Assembly (NCBI GenBank): GCA_022844405.1
Contig: JALHLV010000017.1
Location: 1 to 64,000 of the forward strand
Origin: Sphingomonadales bacterium
GTDB lineage: Bacteria > Pseudomonadota > Alphaproteobacteria > SMXS01
DNA length: 64,000 bases
Direction: 5' to 3'
Under the pieces are notes generated by a model. The model was not told the origin of the DNA and ran no database searches. It was given only the letters and a program-made list of their open reading frames with translations. Shown here one piece after another: positions 42,601-51,620 of this stretch (within the stretch, counting starts at the first letter, position 1; the number at the start of each line of letters is the position of its first letter). The position numbers and the translations under genes are program-made.

Positions 42601-44842
42601 CGACGGACTGGTCGTTGAGCAGCGCGAAGCCCGCATCGACGGTCGTGACCAGCGCCGAACCCGTGCGGTCGACACTGGCCGCCGGTAGATCGAAGGTGCC
42701 GTCCGAGATGGACAAGCCGGTGAGGGTGATCGAATTGGTGGACGCTTCGACCAGATTGGCCCAGACGAAGGCGCTCATCGCATTGTCGTCGACGTTGACG
42801 GCGGCCTTGCTGAAGGTGTTCGGGAATGCGTCCACCTCGATCAGCGTGGTGTCGGTGGACGAGGTCAGCGTGGCCGACAGCTGCGCGCCGTCCTCCACCG
42901 TCTGGGAATTCACCAGACCGACCGTGCCGCTGGAGCCGCCGCCCGCCAGCGAGTTGGCGTCGATCGTGATGCTGGATTCGCTCGACAGGTTGCCGATCGC
43001 CTGGGCGTAAATCTGGTTGTCGGAGACGCTGACCGTCGCATCGGTGATCGCCGAGCCGACACCGCCATTGCGCGCCGTCCAGGAAATGATCCGCGTATCG
43101 ACGGACGAAACCGCGCCGCCGCCGTCCAGGACCTGGGCGTTCAGCACGCTGAAGCCGGCCTCGACGGCGCCCGAGGTGGTCACATGGTTGACCGAGATGG
43201 TGGGCGCTGCCGCGCCGCCCAGGCCGGTGACCGTATTGCCCTGATCGATTTCGAGGCTGCTGCTCTGCGAGTTCCCGACGGCCTCGGCATAGATGAAATT
43301 GCCGTCGACATAGATGCCGTCGGCCGGCACGGTGCCGGCCGCGCCGGCATCGCCGGCGGCGCGCACAAACAGCTCGCTGCCCGTCACCGTGGCCGTCTGC
43401 AGCCCTTCGGTATACTGGGCGTTGTTGATCGCCGCGATGCCGCTGAGGCTGGTGGCCTTGGTCACGTCGATCAGGTTGACGGCCTCGCTGCCGCTGGAGG
43501 TCGCCGCGATCGAGTTGCCCGTGGCGTTGATCACGCTCGAGGTCATGTCGGAGACGTTGACGTTGAGGTCGCCGTTGGTCACCGTGGCGGTCACCGCGAC
43601 GTCGCTGTACTGCACGTTCTGCACGAACAGGTCGGCCGCCACGCTGGCCACGTCCGGCGCGCCCACGGTGAACGAGTTCTGCTGGCCGCCGGCCACGGCG
43701 TTGCCATCCAGGCTGACGTCGTCGAGCAGGACGCGGTTCAGCGAGCTGTTGTCCGACGCGGCCGCCAGGATCGAGTTGCCGGTGAAGTCGATGGTGGTCG
43801 TGTTCAGGTCGGCGACGGCGACGTCATCGGCCAGATTGGCCGACGTCTTGTTGGTGTTGCCGATCTCGATGGTCGAATCCGTCACCGACGCGGTGAACGC
43901 CACGCCGCCCTGACTGCCCTGGACGCTGACCGCGCCCGCCGAGCCGTCGAGCTTGGTGAAGCCCACGTCCTTGCCGTCGATCAGGTCGATGTCGACCAGG
44001 TTGGCGGCCTCGTTGCCGGTGAACTGCGCCCGGACGGTGCTGTTGGTCAGGTCCAGGTTGACCCCGACCAGGCTGGTCGGGGTGCCGTCGACGACCGCCG
44101 ACGAGCCGATCCGCGATCCAGACACCGCCGCGCTGGCGCCCGTCAGGTTGATGTTCTGCTGCGCCGAGGTGGCGAGCAGGCCGCCGGACACCACCAACTC
44201 GTTGGGCGCGCCCGGGTTGGTCAGCAGCGACGAACCGACGTCGGCATTGGTGAACAGCGGATTGAGCACGCCGGAGATTTCGGTCGACGCCAGATTACCG
44301 CTGGCGTCGGACAGGATCCCCAGATTGTCCAGGATGACCGAGCTGCCGGTGCCCAGATCCTCGAACGCCGAGTTGATGAGGCCGTTGGTGGTCGAGGCGG
44401 TGATGCTGACGGCCGCATTCGTCTGCGGCGCGGTGGCATAGGCGCCGCCGGTCACCACCTTCAGGTCGACGAAGGCGCCCGGATCCGGATCGTCGACATC
44501 GGTGTACAAGCCGTTGACGATGATCGGATCGACGGCGGCGTTGCCGACCGCCAGCGAGAAGATGGTGTTGTAGTCCGCGAGGGCGACGATCGGACCGCCC
44601 TCGACGTCCGCGGGGGTGAAGGCCGGCGGCATGACCAGGGTCACATTGGCCGAACTCGCCGTCACCGACGTGGTGCTGTTCGACTGCACCGTGCCCACGC
44701 CGTGCGAGAAGCTTGCCGCCGCCAAGGTCGGCGGAATCACGCTCAGATCATAGGTCAGCGTGGTCGCCTGGGCGCCGGAGACGCCGGCCGCGGACAGCAG
44801 CGCGAACACGCTGGCCGACGTAAGGATGCGAGAGTTGTTCAT
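39617..44842 (-). CDS. giant (1,741-aa) secreted Asn/Gln-rich beta-repeat protein, adhesin/fibre-like
   Basis: Signal peptide with cleavage near GAQA-TT (residue 26). The mature chain has a strongly biased composition (Ala, Val, Thr, Ser, Asn, Asp; almost no Cys, Trp or aromatic cluster) and consists of about 18 imperfect units of about 60-110 residues. Each unit has a core like NxxxAxAxGNxxxN, e.g. SDNQIYAQAIGNLSS, DGNSIMAQAIGNDATNG, NGNNVLARATGNYAENE, RGNNIGSTSIGNSATN, alternating with a VxNxQ strand, e.g. GLVNSQTVED, ALLNDQSVED, LVNVQTVAD, FNIVNSQRSGD. N and Q at regular places and short strands suggest a stacked beta-solenoid or amyloid-like protein. It ends in a repeat with no autotransporter barrel, LPXTG or type-I secretion tail visible, so the export route is unclear. 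G-rich ribosome site (GGGGGGC) precedes the ATG. Function is inferred only. Confidence 0.8.
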   Translation of the reverse strand: MNNSRILTSASVFALLSAAGVSGAQATTLTYDLSVIPPTLAAASFSHGVGTVQSNSTTSVTASSANVTLVMPPAFTPADVEGGPIVALADYNTIFSLAVGNAAVDPIIVNGLYTDVDDPDPGAFVDLKVVTGGAYATAPQTNAAVSITASTTNGLINSAFEDLGTGSSVILDNLGILSDASGNLASTEISGVLNPLFTNADVGSSLLTNPGAPNELVVSGGLLATSAQQNINLTGASAAVSGSRIGSSAVVDGTPTSLVGVNLDLTNSTVRAQFTGNEAANLVDIDLIDGKDVGFTKLDGSAGAVSVQGSQGGVAFTASVTDSTIEIGNTNKTSANLADDVAVADLNTTTIDFTGNSILAAASDNSSLNRVLLDDVSLDGNAVAGGQQNSFTVGAPDVASVAADLFVQNVQYSDVAVTATVTNGDLNVNVSDMTSSVINATGNSIAATSSGSEAVNLIDVTKATSLSGIAAINNAQYTEGLQTATVTGSELFVRAAGDAGAAGTVPADGIYVDGNFIYAEAVGNSQSSSLEIDQGNTVTGLGGAAAPTISVNHVTTSGAVEAGFSVLNAQVLDGGGAVSSVDTRIISWTARNGGVGSAITDATVSVSDNQIYAQAIGNLSSESSITIDANSLAGGGSSGTVGLVNSQTVEDGAQLSATLTSSTDTTLIEVDAFPNTFSKAAVNVDDNAMSAFVWANLVEASTNSITLTGLSISDGTFDLPAASVDRTGSALVTTVDAGFALLNDQSVEDLEGAIVTAVTGDEPNQSDFIRLRAGSSLTNMSNTQVTASGNKGTSAATLNQATSAITVGGATTTSLNGSPSLVNVQTVADEDNDGKSAGIEVDQYDGDISVEVESGAFDMLGVVVQINGNKLLASGRVNLASNTITETAQTQTLTRTSAAAANNLVINFFEVDVGSEVSLVNDQYFENLADAGGGYGVSVDLDNSDLSMNIRTAGTDFGQGSVAEIDGNSIMAQAIGNDATNGIVLNVETYDLTGAGVGDVAQNGPIAMLASNQQAIGEDSDAGLSATVNAVRSIIDMNGPGGDVDGDITGATITQDKNDIRAFAQVNTVVNTLAATGTTLPDVEPGANAPTATLLGPTGQITFNDATFGIGSNQLNALSVIAELTGTPGDPVRIQTIVDAADTISNTTISESGNKLVAQAGANTSKNRLDLDFVSNDGQAFVGNVQQSASSPTVTANVANAAILVDADGAGATVITGNAINLNGNTIGAVGTVNDTSNILVSKGTVLSSSSDDTTPDTKIDGASRVIVNADYGVINAQGPQGLLGVSDSVSTSVNGATIQTVVDTLNSGTLTVDNNVVGASSTIHGAYNGLGLFSGAAVDDPLGVAGASASVASQQTVAEGSTASATVTGVNLNITVDSAANAGASATSVSGNTTSGTAIGGTVTNELVVNSGATIVGGTAAPAPLASLPTANGDFNIVNSQRSGDSVAITSDIVSSRMGIDITSLSSGDAVTVDNNLVESTARGFWASNTISLRAGAASDATSQLINSQVIGSQVLGGAAITADIDTVDISATFDDAAGAVLNGAVSVSSNDLLATASGSVALNSMTTSAGATLQASAAGGATISNAAPFASTTGVDYVVLNYQSNTGSQTPSTVTATIGGAAEPVTIGVDDLSGTGGVDNSAIAVNGNNVLARATGNYAENELILDTGTFQHPSSAVLNVQTNTGVTVSSTVDNVTIGIGLVAGGSINGASTGSSFTIRGNNIGSTSIGNSATNSITGD

Positions 44843-45148
44843 TGGTAGCCCCCCAAAAAAACTTCGGCCTCATTCCCCCTCAAGCGGATAACCCCGCTCC
44901 ATGCGCGCCGAAGTGATGGCCAGCTTCGCCGCACATTTGAAGTAAAACCATAACGGGTCCGTGAACGATAGACAACCGCTGATGGACGTTTTCATCAAGA
45001 CATCACAAAGCGGTAGCGGAATATGCCCGCGCGCGGATGGCCTGCGCCGGGACACCTGTGGCAGACTGGCGCGGAGGCTGGCGCTGTCCGCGGCCACCGA
45101 AGAACCAATCGCGCGCCGCCGCGTTAGCTCCCCGGAGGGAGCGGCCCG
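44843..45148. other. 306-bp divergent intergenic region, giant repeat gene / tamA
   Basis: No gene seen. The left end holds AAAAAAAC and the GGGGGG ribosome site of the leftward gene, the right end holds GGAGGGAG before tamA. A moderately AT-rich stretch (about 44935-45015) is the likely bidirectional promoter zone; I do not see convincing -35/-10 boxes or CtrA-type TTAA pairs. Confidence 0.5.
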
Positions 45149-47149
45149 GTGGCGACCAGCTCGGCGGCCATGCCGCCTACCAGACGGAGAAGGGTGATTC
45201 GGCCGGCCTTGAGGACAATCGCAATGATGGCGGGCGCCGTGCTCGTGCTGGCTGCCGGCGCGCCTGCGGCGCGCGCCCAGTCAACCATGGCGCAGCCCAA
45301 AGCGCCGGACGCCATAACCAAGGAAGAGAAAGAGACCGAGGAGGCCGACCGCAAGCAGCTCGGGGAAGAAACCCGGCAGCTCGACGAGGAGAAGAAGCAG
45401 GAGGAGGAGGCCGAGGACGCCAAACGCGCGGCCCGGGGGATGCCGTCTTATGCCTACCGGGTCGACATCAACGGCCTGGAGAAAACCGGCCTGGAGAAGT
45501 TGCTGAAGGACCGCTCGGACCTGATGCGGCTGCGCAAGGAAGAGCCGGCGTCGATCTGGGATCTGCGCGCCCGCATCCGCCGCGACATCACCGGCTTCGC
45601 CGACGTGCTGCGGTCCGAGGGCTATTACGGCGCGAAGATCACCTACGAGATCGACCGCAACGCCAAGCCGATCCGGGTCGCCATCACGGTCGAGCCGGCG
45701 GAGCGCTTCACCATCGGCGCCTACGTCATCGAGCTGACCGGCCCCGCCGCGTTGCCGCAGTCGGTGAAGGACGAGGCGCGGAAGATCGCCGAGGCGCAGG
45801 TCGGCCAGCCGGCGCGCAGCGAGACCGTGGCGCTGGCGTTCGGGAAGGTGATGGGCGAGCTGCCCCAGTTCGGCTATCCGCGCGCCAAGCTGGCGCTGCA
45901 GGACTTCAAGGCCGACCACAAGGACCGCAAGCTGACCGCCCGGGTGCGGATCGACACCGGTCCGCTGGTGCGGTTCGGCGAGATCAGGCTGGACGGGCTG
46001 GCGACGGTGAAGCCCGGCTATGTCATGAAGGCGGTCACCTGGAAGACCGGCGACGTCTATGACAGCCGCAAGATCGAGGCGTTCCGCCAGGAGCTGACCG
46101 AGATGAACCTGTTCGCCTCGATCCGGGTCGATACCGACGACCCGCTGCAGGGCGACCGGCAGCCGGTCAGGATCAGGCTGCTCGAGGCCAAGCACCGGTC
46201 GGTCGGCGCCACCGCGTCCTATTCCACCGTCAACGGCTTCGGCGGCTCGGTGTTCTGGGAGCACCGCAACATCTTCGGCGCCGGCGAGCGGCTGGTGCTG
46301 GAGCTGGAAGGCGACCAGAAGCTGGTGCAGTTCAAGGCCGACCTGACCAAGCCGCGCTTCCTGCGCAAGGACCAGAAGCTGCTGTTCGGCGCCGAGGCGG
46401 CGCGCGAGGATACCGACGCGTTCCTGGAATATCGCGGCGTGCTGCGCGCGGCGGTGGAGCGCGAGGTGACCCAGCGGTTGCGCGTGCGGCTCGGCCCGGA
46501 AGTGGCGTATCTCGACACCCGCGACGCCTTCGCGCCGTCGAAGAACTTCCTGGTCGGCCTGCCGGCCATCGTCACCTATGACCACAGCGACGACCTGCTG
46601 GACCCGACCAAGGGCTACCGGCTGGACGGCAAGGTGTCGCCTTATGCGGTGTTCGGCGACGGCAAGCACTTCGTGTCCATGGAAGGCACGGCCCGGGTCT
46701 ATTTCCGGCTCGATGACGGCGGGCGCTTCGTGTCGGCCAGCCGGGTCAAGGTGGGCATGCTGTTCGGCGCCGACGACATCAGCCGCGTACCGGCATCGAA
46801 GCGGTTCTATTCGGGCGGCGGCAGCTCGATCCGCGGTTACGGCTACCAGGCCATCGGCCCGAAAGACCCGGCAGGCGAGCCCATCGGCGGCATGTCGCTG
46901 TTCGAGGTCGGCACCGAGATGCGCATCAAGATCAGCGACACCTGGGGCGTGGTGCCGTTCTTCGAGGGCGGCAGCGTGTTCGACAGCGAATTGCCCGATT
47001 TCTCGCGCAAGCTGCGCTGGGGCGCGGGCATCGGCGTGCGCTACTACACCGGCTTCGGACCCATCAGGCTCGACGTCGCGTTCCCGATCAACAAGCAGCC
47101 CGACGACGACAAGTTCCAGATCTATGTCAGCATAGGGCAGGCGTTCTGA
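45149..47149 (+). CDS. tamA: TamA, outer-membrane translocation/assembly module subunit (BamA/Omp85 family)
   Basis: 666 aa from GTG 45149, chosen because GGAGGGAG lies 8 nt upstream. After a signal peptide (AAARAQ, about 43) comes a highly charged helical segment (58-96, Lys/Glu-rich coiled-coil-like), then three POTRA-like repeats (from YRVDINGLEKTGLEKLL), and a C-terminal 16-strand barrel with the Omp85 motifs RRFLRKDQKLLFGAE-type segments and FYSGGGSSIRGYGYQAIGP (the conserved (V/I)RGY-loop) and a C-terminal QAF. TamA inserts/assembles outer-membrane proteins together with TamB, which follows immediately (TGATG overlap at 47147-47151). Confidence 0.93.
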   Translation: MATSSAAMPPTRRRRVIRPALRTIAMMAGAVLVLAAGAPAARAQSTMAQPKAPDAITKEEKETEEADRKQLGEETRQLDEEKKQEEEAEDAKRAARGMPSYAYRVDINGLEKTGLEKLLKDRSDLMRLRKEEPASIWDLRARIRRDITGFADVLRSEGYYGAKITYEIDRNAKPIRVAITVEPAERFTIGAYVIELTGPAALPQSVKDEARKIAEAQVGQPARSETVALAFGKVMGELPQFGYPRAKLALQDFKADHKDRKLTARVRIDTGPLVRFGEIRLDGLATVKPGYVMKAVTWKTGDVYDSRKIEAFRQELTEMNLFASIRVDTDDPLQGDRQPVRIRLLEAKHRSVGATASYSTVNGFGGSVFWEHRNIFGAGERLVLELEGDQKLVQFKADLTKPRFLRKDQKLLFGAEAAREDTDAFLEYRGVLRAAVEREVTQRLRVRLGPEVAYLDTRDAFAPSKNFLVGLPAIVTYDHSDDLLDPTKGYRLDGKVSPYAVFGDGKHFVSMEGTARVYFRLDDGGRFVSASRVKVGMLFGADDISRVPASKRFYSGGGSSIRGYGYQAIGPKDPAGEPIGGMSLFEVGTEMRIKISDTWGVVPFFEGGSVFDSELPDFSRKLRWGAGIGVRYYTGFGPIRLDVAFPINKQPDDDKFQIYVSIGQAF

Positions 47150-50100
47150 TGGCGGAGGCGGCGATAGAGCACAAGGGCATGACGAGACGGCTGCGCATCC
47201 CGGCCATCGTGCTGGGCGGCCTGCTGCTGATCGTCGTCATGCTCTATGCGCTGGCGCGCGTGGGCGCGTTCAACGGCGTTATCGAGGGCCTCGTCGAGGA
47301 CGCCCTGAGCGATCGCGCGACCGGTACCGTCGCCACAGTCGACGGCCTCGATGGCGATCCGCTGTCGGAGATCGTCATCAAGCGTCTCGTCATCGTCGAA
47401 CGCCGCAAGAACACGGTGGTGGCCGAGGGTATCGTCCTGCGCTGGCGCCATCTGGGCCTGCTGGCGGGACGTGTCCGGGTCGAGGCGCTGACCGCCAGGC
47501 GGTTGCTGATCGCGAGGGCGCCGCCGGGCGCCCCGGACGAGCCGTTGCCCACCGAGCTGCCCAGATTGCCAGTCGACGTGCGGCTCGACCGGCTGAAGGT
47601 CGACGAGGTCCGCTTCGAGGGCTCGCCGACCGTGTTCACCCTGGTGGGCGCCGGCCGTTGGTCCCGCGATCCCGCCATAGAACTGCGCCTCGCGCTCGCA
47701 CCGCAGGATGCGCAGGGCGAATACGCCCGCCTCGCCGTCGACTACGACCCCGGCAAGGACCGGCTGGTGCTGGACGGCAGGCTGGTCAGCAAGGCCGGCC
47801 AGGGCCTGGGCGGATTCCTGTTCCCCGGCGAGCAGGGCGACATCTCGCTGGTGCTGGCGGGCCAGGGATCGGTGAAGAACTGGCGCGGACGGCTGGACGG
47901 GCTGAGCGGCGACACGACCATCGCCGCGCTCGACATCGCCGTCACCGACCGGCTGCATATCGAGGGGTTGCTGGATCCGCGCCCGTTCCTGCCCAGGGAC
48001 GAGATCAGCGCCCTGATCGGCGCGCCGCGCGTGGTCTTCGACCTCGGGCTGAAGGACGGCATGCCCGGCGCCTACACCGCCCGCATCGTCAACGAGGGCG
48101 CCGACATCCGCTTGGCGGGCAGCCTGGCGGACCGGAAGGCCATGCTGTCGCCGCGCTTCTCCATCATCTCCAATAACGCCGCGTGGTTCGCGCCGGTGCT
48201 GGACGGCTGGACCTACGGGACGGCCTCGCTGGCCGGTGCCGTGACCCAGACCGGTGACGGCCCGAACGTGACGGCGGCCATCGCCATCGACCGGCTCGCG
48301 GGTGACGGTTTCGCGGCGCGCAAGGCTTCCGGCAACATCAGCCTGTCCGCCATCGGCGCGGGCAAGGCCATGGTCTATGGGCTGGCCGGCAAGGGCGCGC
48401 TCGAAGGCGTCGACGCCGCCGAGCGGAACCTGCGCGCCGACTGGATGCTGGACGGACGTCACGACCCGGCGAAAGGCCGCATCTCCATCGCCAACCTGCG
48501 GCTTTCCGACGGCGGCTCGCGCATCGCCGCCAAGGGCGACGTGATCCTGTCGCCGCTGTCGGTGAAAGGCTCGGCGACCGTCGCCGTCGCCGATGTGGGC
48601 CGCTGGGTGGACGCGGGCGTGCGCGGCCGCGTCGACGCCGACGGCAGCTTCGAATGGCAGCCCGATTCGGGCCGGCTGATGGTAAAGGCGAAGGGCGCGG
48701 GCAAGGGTCTCAGGCTGGCCGATGCGCGCCTCGCCGCACTGCTCGGCCCGTCGCCGACGTTCCGGCTGGTGCTCGACGATCCCGCCGGCCGCGGCCAGGG
48801 TACGCTGGACGGCGCGGTCGCCGGCGCGCAGGTGAAGGCGCGCCTGAAGGGCCGGATCGGCGAGACCATCGACGCCGCCTATGAGGCACGCTTCGCCAAC
48901 GTCGCCAGCCTCACCGGCGACGGCGCGCTGAAGGCCTCGGGCCCGGTGACCGTGACTGGCACGCTGAAGGGCGACGCCGCGTCGCCCGACGTGACCCTGC
49001 GCGCGGCCTTGGCGCACGCCTCGCTGTCGGGCGTCAGGATCACCGACGTGACGCTGACCGCCGAGGCAGGCGACGTGGCCGGCGCGCCGCGCGGCCGGAT
49101 CGACGCCGCCTTCGCCATGGACGGCGAGCCGATGACCGCGGCGATCCCGTTCGTGTTCGACGAGAGCGGCGCCTGGCGGTCCGAACCCGTCGCACTCAAC
49201 GGCGAGTCGGCGAGCCTGTCGGGCGTGCTCGCCGCCGCGAGCCTGGGCGCGCCGATGACCGGCAAGCTCGACCTGCGCCTTTCGGGACGCGGCGTGATGA
49301 CCGCGCTGGCCGGCACGCCGGCGGCCGGATCCGTCAACGGTACCGTGCTGCTCGATCCGGAGGGCGAGGCGCAGGGGCTGCGCTTCGACCTGGCGGTGAC
49401 CATGGGATCGTTCGCCACGGGCCGGGAGTCCGCCGTCACCGTGGCCAGCGCGCGGCTCATGGGCGACGTCGCCATCGGCGAGGCGCTAGACGTGCGCCGG
49501 ATCACCCTGGACGGCAGGGACGTCACCTATGACCGCGCCAGGCTGGCCAGCCTGACCGCCACCATCACGCCGAGCGGCAACGGACTGGCACTTGCCGCCT
49601 CCGCCAAGGGCGAATTCGAAGGGCCGCTTTCCCTGTCGCTGAAGGGGCGCGCCGACCGCGCGCTGCTGGCGGCGCCCAACACCATTACCCTCGACAGCCT
49701 GAACGGCACCATAGCCGGCCAGAAGATCGCCCTGCTGGCGCCGGCCACGGCGGTGCTGGCGGAGGGCTACACCGATATCGGCCCGGTCCGGATGAGCTAC
49801 AACGGCGCGCCGCTGGAGCTGCAGGCGACGCTGCGGGACGGCGGCAGCACCGCCCGCCTCTCCGGCAAGGATCTGGACCTGGCGGCGTTATCGGCGCTGA
49901 CCGACGGCCAGGACGTGGCCGGCAGGCTGACCATCGACGGCGAGATCGACTTCACCAGCGGCGCGCCGCGCGGCAACGCCCAGCTCCGAATCGCCGGCCT
50001 GATCGTCGAGGACACGCTCGACCGCCGGCCCGTCGACGTAAAGGGCGGCGTGACGCTGGCGGACGGCCGGCTGAAGGGCGGGCTGACCCTCGACACCAGC

Positions 50101-51507
50101 AGCGAACGGGCGCTCGACGTGACACTCGACCTGCCGGTGGCGCGCGGCACCAAGGGTCCGTTCGCGCTCGCGGTCGAGGTCGACAAGCCGCTGACCCTGC
50201 AGCTCAAGGGCAACGCCGAGCTGGCCTATCTGTGGCCGCTGACCGGCGCCTATGAGCACATCCTGGGCGGCCGGGCGACGGTGGATGCGCGGGTCACCGG
50301 CTCGGTCGCCGATCCCACGCTGAACGGCAGCTTCGCCATCGCCGGGATGACCTACCGCAACCTGTCGACCGGCACAAAGGTCGAGGCGGCCAATGTGCGC
50401 TTCGTGCTCAAGGACAGCCTGCTGGAGCTGCCCGCGACCAACGCGACCGACGGCGGCAAGGGATCGATCGTGCTGTCGGGCTGGGTGAAGCCGCTGGCGC
50501 CGGGCGGCACGCAGGCCGACATCACCGCCCGGTTCACCAAGGCGCGCATCCTGAAGCTGCGCGACATGACCGCGCGCGCCACCGGCCAGATCCAATACAC
50601 CCAGGACAAGGACGGCGCGCTGCTCGAGGGCGAGGCCACGGTCAACGACGCCGAGTACACCCTGAACGCCAAGGCGTCGGACGACTTCGTCAGGCTCTAC
50701 GTGGTCGAGCTCAACCGGCCGCCGGGCCTGATCAGCTTGCCGGAGAAGCCGACCGAGCAAACCTTCAAGACCCGGCTGCGAATCGACGTCACCGCCGGCA
50801 ACCGCATCTTCGTGCGCGGCCGCGGTCTCGATTCCGAGTGGCGCGGAGAGGTCCGCGTGCGCGGCACCGCGGACCAGCTCGCGCTGCAGGGACGGGTCGA
50901 TCTGGTGAAGGGCGAGTTCGATTTCGCCGGCCGCAAATTCGTGCTGCAGAACGGCTCGCGGATCGAGCTGCTGGGCGGCACGGATCTCGATCCGGTCATC
51001 ACTGCCCGGGCGGTCTATTCGGTCACCTCGCTGACCGCCGAGATCCGGCTGACCGGGCGCGCCTCCAACCCGCAGATCAAGCTGTCGTCCAACCCGGAGA
51101 TGCCGCAGGACGAAATCATCTCCCGCGTGCTGTTCGGCCAGGGCAAGCAGAACCTGTCGGCGTTCGAGGCCGCCCAGCTCGCCGCCGCCGTCGCCTCGCT
51201 GGGCTCGTCGGGCTCGGGCTTCGACGTCATCGGCAAGCTGCGCGGCGCCTTCAGCCTGGACCGGCTGACTGTCGGCACGCTGGACCGCCCCGGCGCCCGC
51301 GACGAGGGCGGTGCCGGCAAGCCGGTGATCCGCGGCGGCAAGTACATCACCAAGAACATCTATGTCGAGATCGGCAGCGCCACCGAGGAGGAGGACGCCC
51401 AGTCCGCCTCGGTCGACATCGACCTGACCAAGCACCTGAGCGTCGGCACCGAGGCGACGACCAGCGGCAACCAGAAGTTCCGGGTCCGCTACAAGCTGGA
51501 TTACTGA
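47149..51507 (+). CDS. tamB: TamB, translocation/assembly module inner-membrane subunit (AsmA-like/DUF490)
   Basis: 1,452 aa. N-terminal membrane anchor (about 18-42, IPAIVLGGLLLIVVMLYALA), then a very long beta-helical AsmA-like/RBG-type body of repeating strands (GDLNG, GRxxL, VDGxL...), and a C-terminal TamB/DUF490 domain about 1,090-1,452 with RGRGLDSEWRGEVRVRGTADQ and SNPEMPQDEIISRVLFGQG. TamB spans the periplasm to TamA and, by current evidence, also carries glycerophospholipids to the outer membrane. Coupled to tamA by overlapping stop and start codons. Confidence 0.95.
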   Translation: MAEAAIEHKGMTRRLRIPAIVLGGLLLIVVMLYALARVGAFNGVIEGLVEDALSDRATGTVATVDGLDGDPLSEIVIKRLVIVERRKNTVVAEGIVLRWRHLGLLAGRVRVEALTARRLLIARAPPGAPDEPLPTELPRLPVDVRLDRLKVDEVRFEGSPTVFTLVGAGRWSRDPAIELRLALAPQDAQGEYARLAVDYDPGKDRLVLDGRLVSKAGQGLGGFLFPGEQGDISLVLAGQGSVKNWRGRLDGLSGDTTIAALDIAVTDRLHIEGLLDPRPFLPRDEISALIGAPRVVFDLGLKDGMPGAYTARIVNEGADIRLAGSLADRKAMLSPRFSIISNNAAWFAPVLDGWTYGTASLAGAVTQTGDGPNVTAAIAIDRLAGDGFAARKASGNISLSAIGAGKAMVYGLAGKGALEGVDAAERNLRADWMLDGRHDPAKGRISIANLRLSDGGSRIAAKGDVILSPLSVKGSATVAVADVGRWVDAGVRGRVDADGSFEWQPDSGRLMVKAKGAGKGLRLADARLAALLGPSPTFRLVLDDPAGRGQGTLDGAVAGAQVKARLKGRIGETIDAAYEARFANVASLTGDGALKASGPVTVTGTLKGDAASPDVTLRAALAHASLSGVRITDVTLTAEAGDVAGAPRGRIDAAFAMDGEPMTAAIPFVFDESGAWRSEPVALNGESASLSGVLAAASLGAPMTGKLDLRLSGRGVMTALAGTPAAGSVNGTVLLDPEGEAQGLRFDLAVTMGSFATGRESAVTVASARLMGDVAIGEALDVRRITLDGRDVTYDRARLASLTATITPSGNGLALAASAKGEFEGPLSLSLKGRADRALLAAPNTITLDSLNGTIAGQKIALLAPATAVLAEGYTDIGPVRMSYNGAPLELQATLRDGGSTARLSGKDLDLAALSALTDGQDVAGRLTIDGEIDFTSGAPRGNAQLRIAGLIVEDTLDRRPVDVKGGVTLADGRLKGGLTLDTSSERALDVTLDLPVARGTKGPFALAVEVDKPLTLQLKGNAELAYLWPLTGAYEHILGGRATVDARVTGSVADPTLNGSFAIAGMTYRNLSTGTKVEAANVRFVLKDSLLELPATNATDGGKGSIVLSGWVKPLAPGGTQADITARFTKARILKLRDMTARATGQIQYTQDKDGALLEGEATVNDAEYTLNAKASDDFVRLYVVELNRPPGLISLPEKPTEQTFKTRLRIDVTAGNRIFVRGRGLDSEWRGEVRVRGTADQLALQGRVDLVKGEFDFAGRKFVLQNGSRIELLGGTDLDPVITARAVYSVTSLTAEIRLTGRASNPQIKLSSNPEMPQDEIISRVLFGQGKQNLSAFEAAQLAAAVASLGSSGSGFDVIGKLRGAFSLDRLTVGTLDRPGARDEGGAGKPVIRGGKYITKNIYVEIGSATEEEDAQSASVDIDLTKHLSVGTEATTSGNQKFRVRYKLDY

Positions 51508-51620
51508 GCGGCGCTGTTCGACCGCACCGCGCAAAACGGCACGGTCGATTTGGAATACAGCACGCGGCTCCATGTCGGTTCCGCCGCGCAATAGGCGGCC
51601 GGCCGCGTTAAACTTCGTCC

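Noticed and set aside
51508-51594. Open in-frame stretch of 28 codons directly after the tamB stop
   Set aside because: Could suggest stop-codon readthrough, but high-GC DNA often lacks stops by chance and the sequence adds no TamB-family element.
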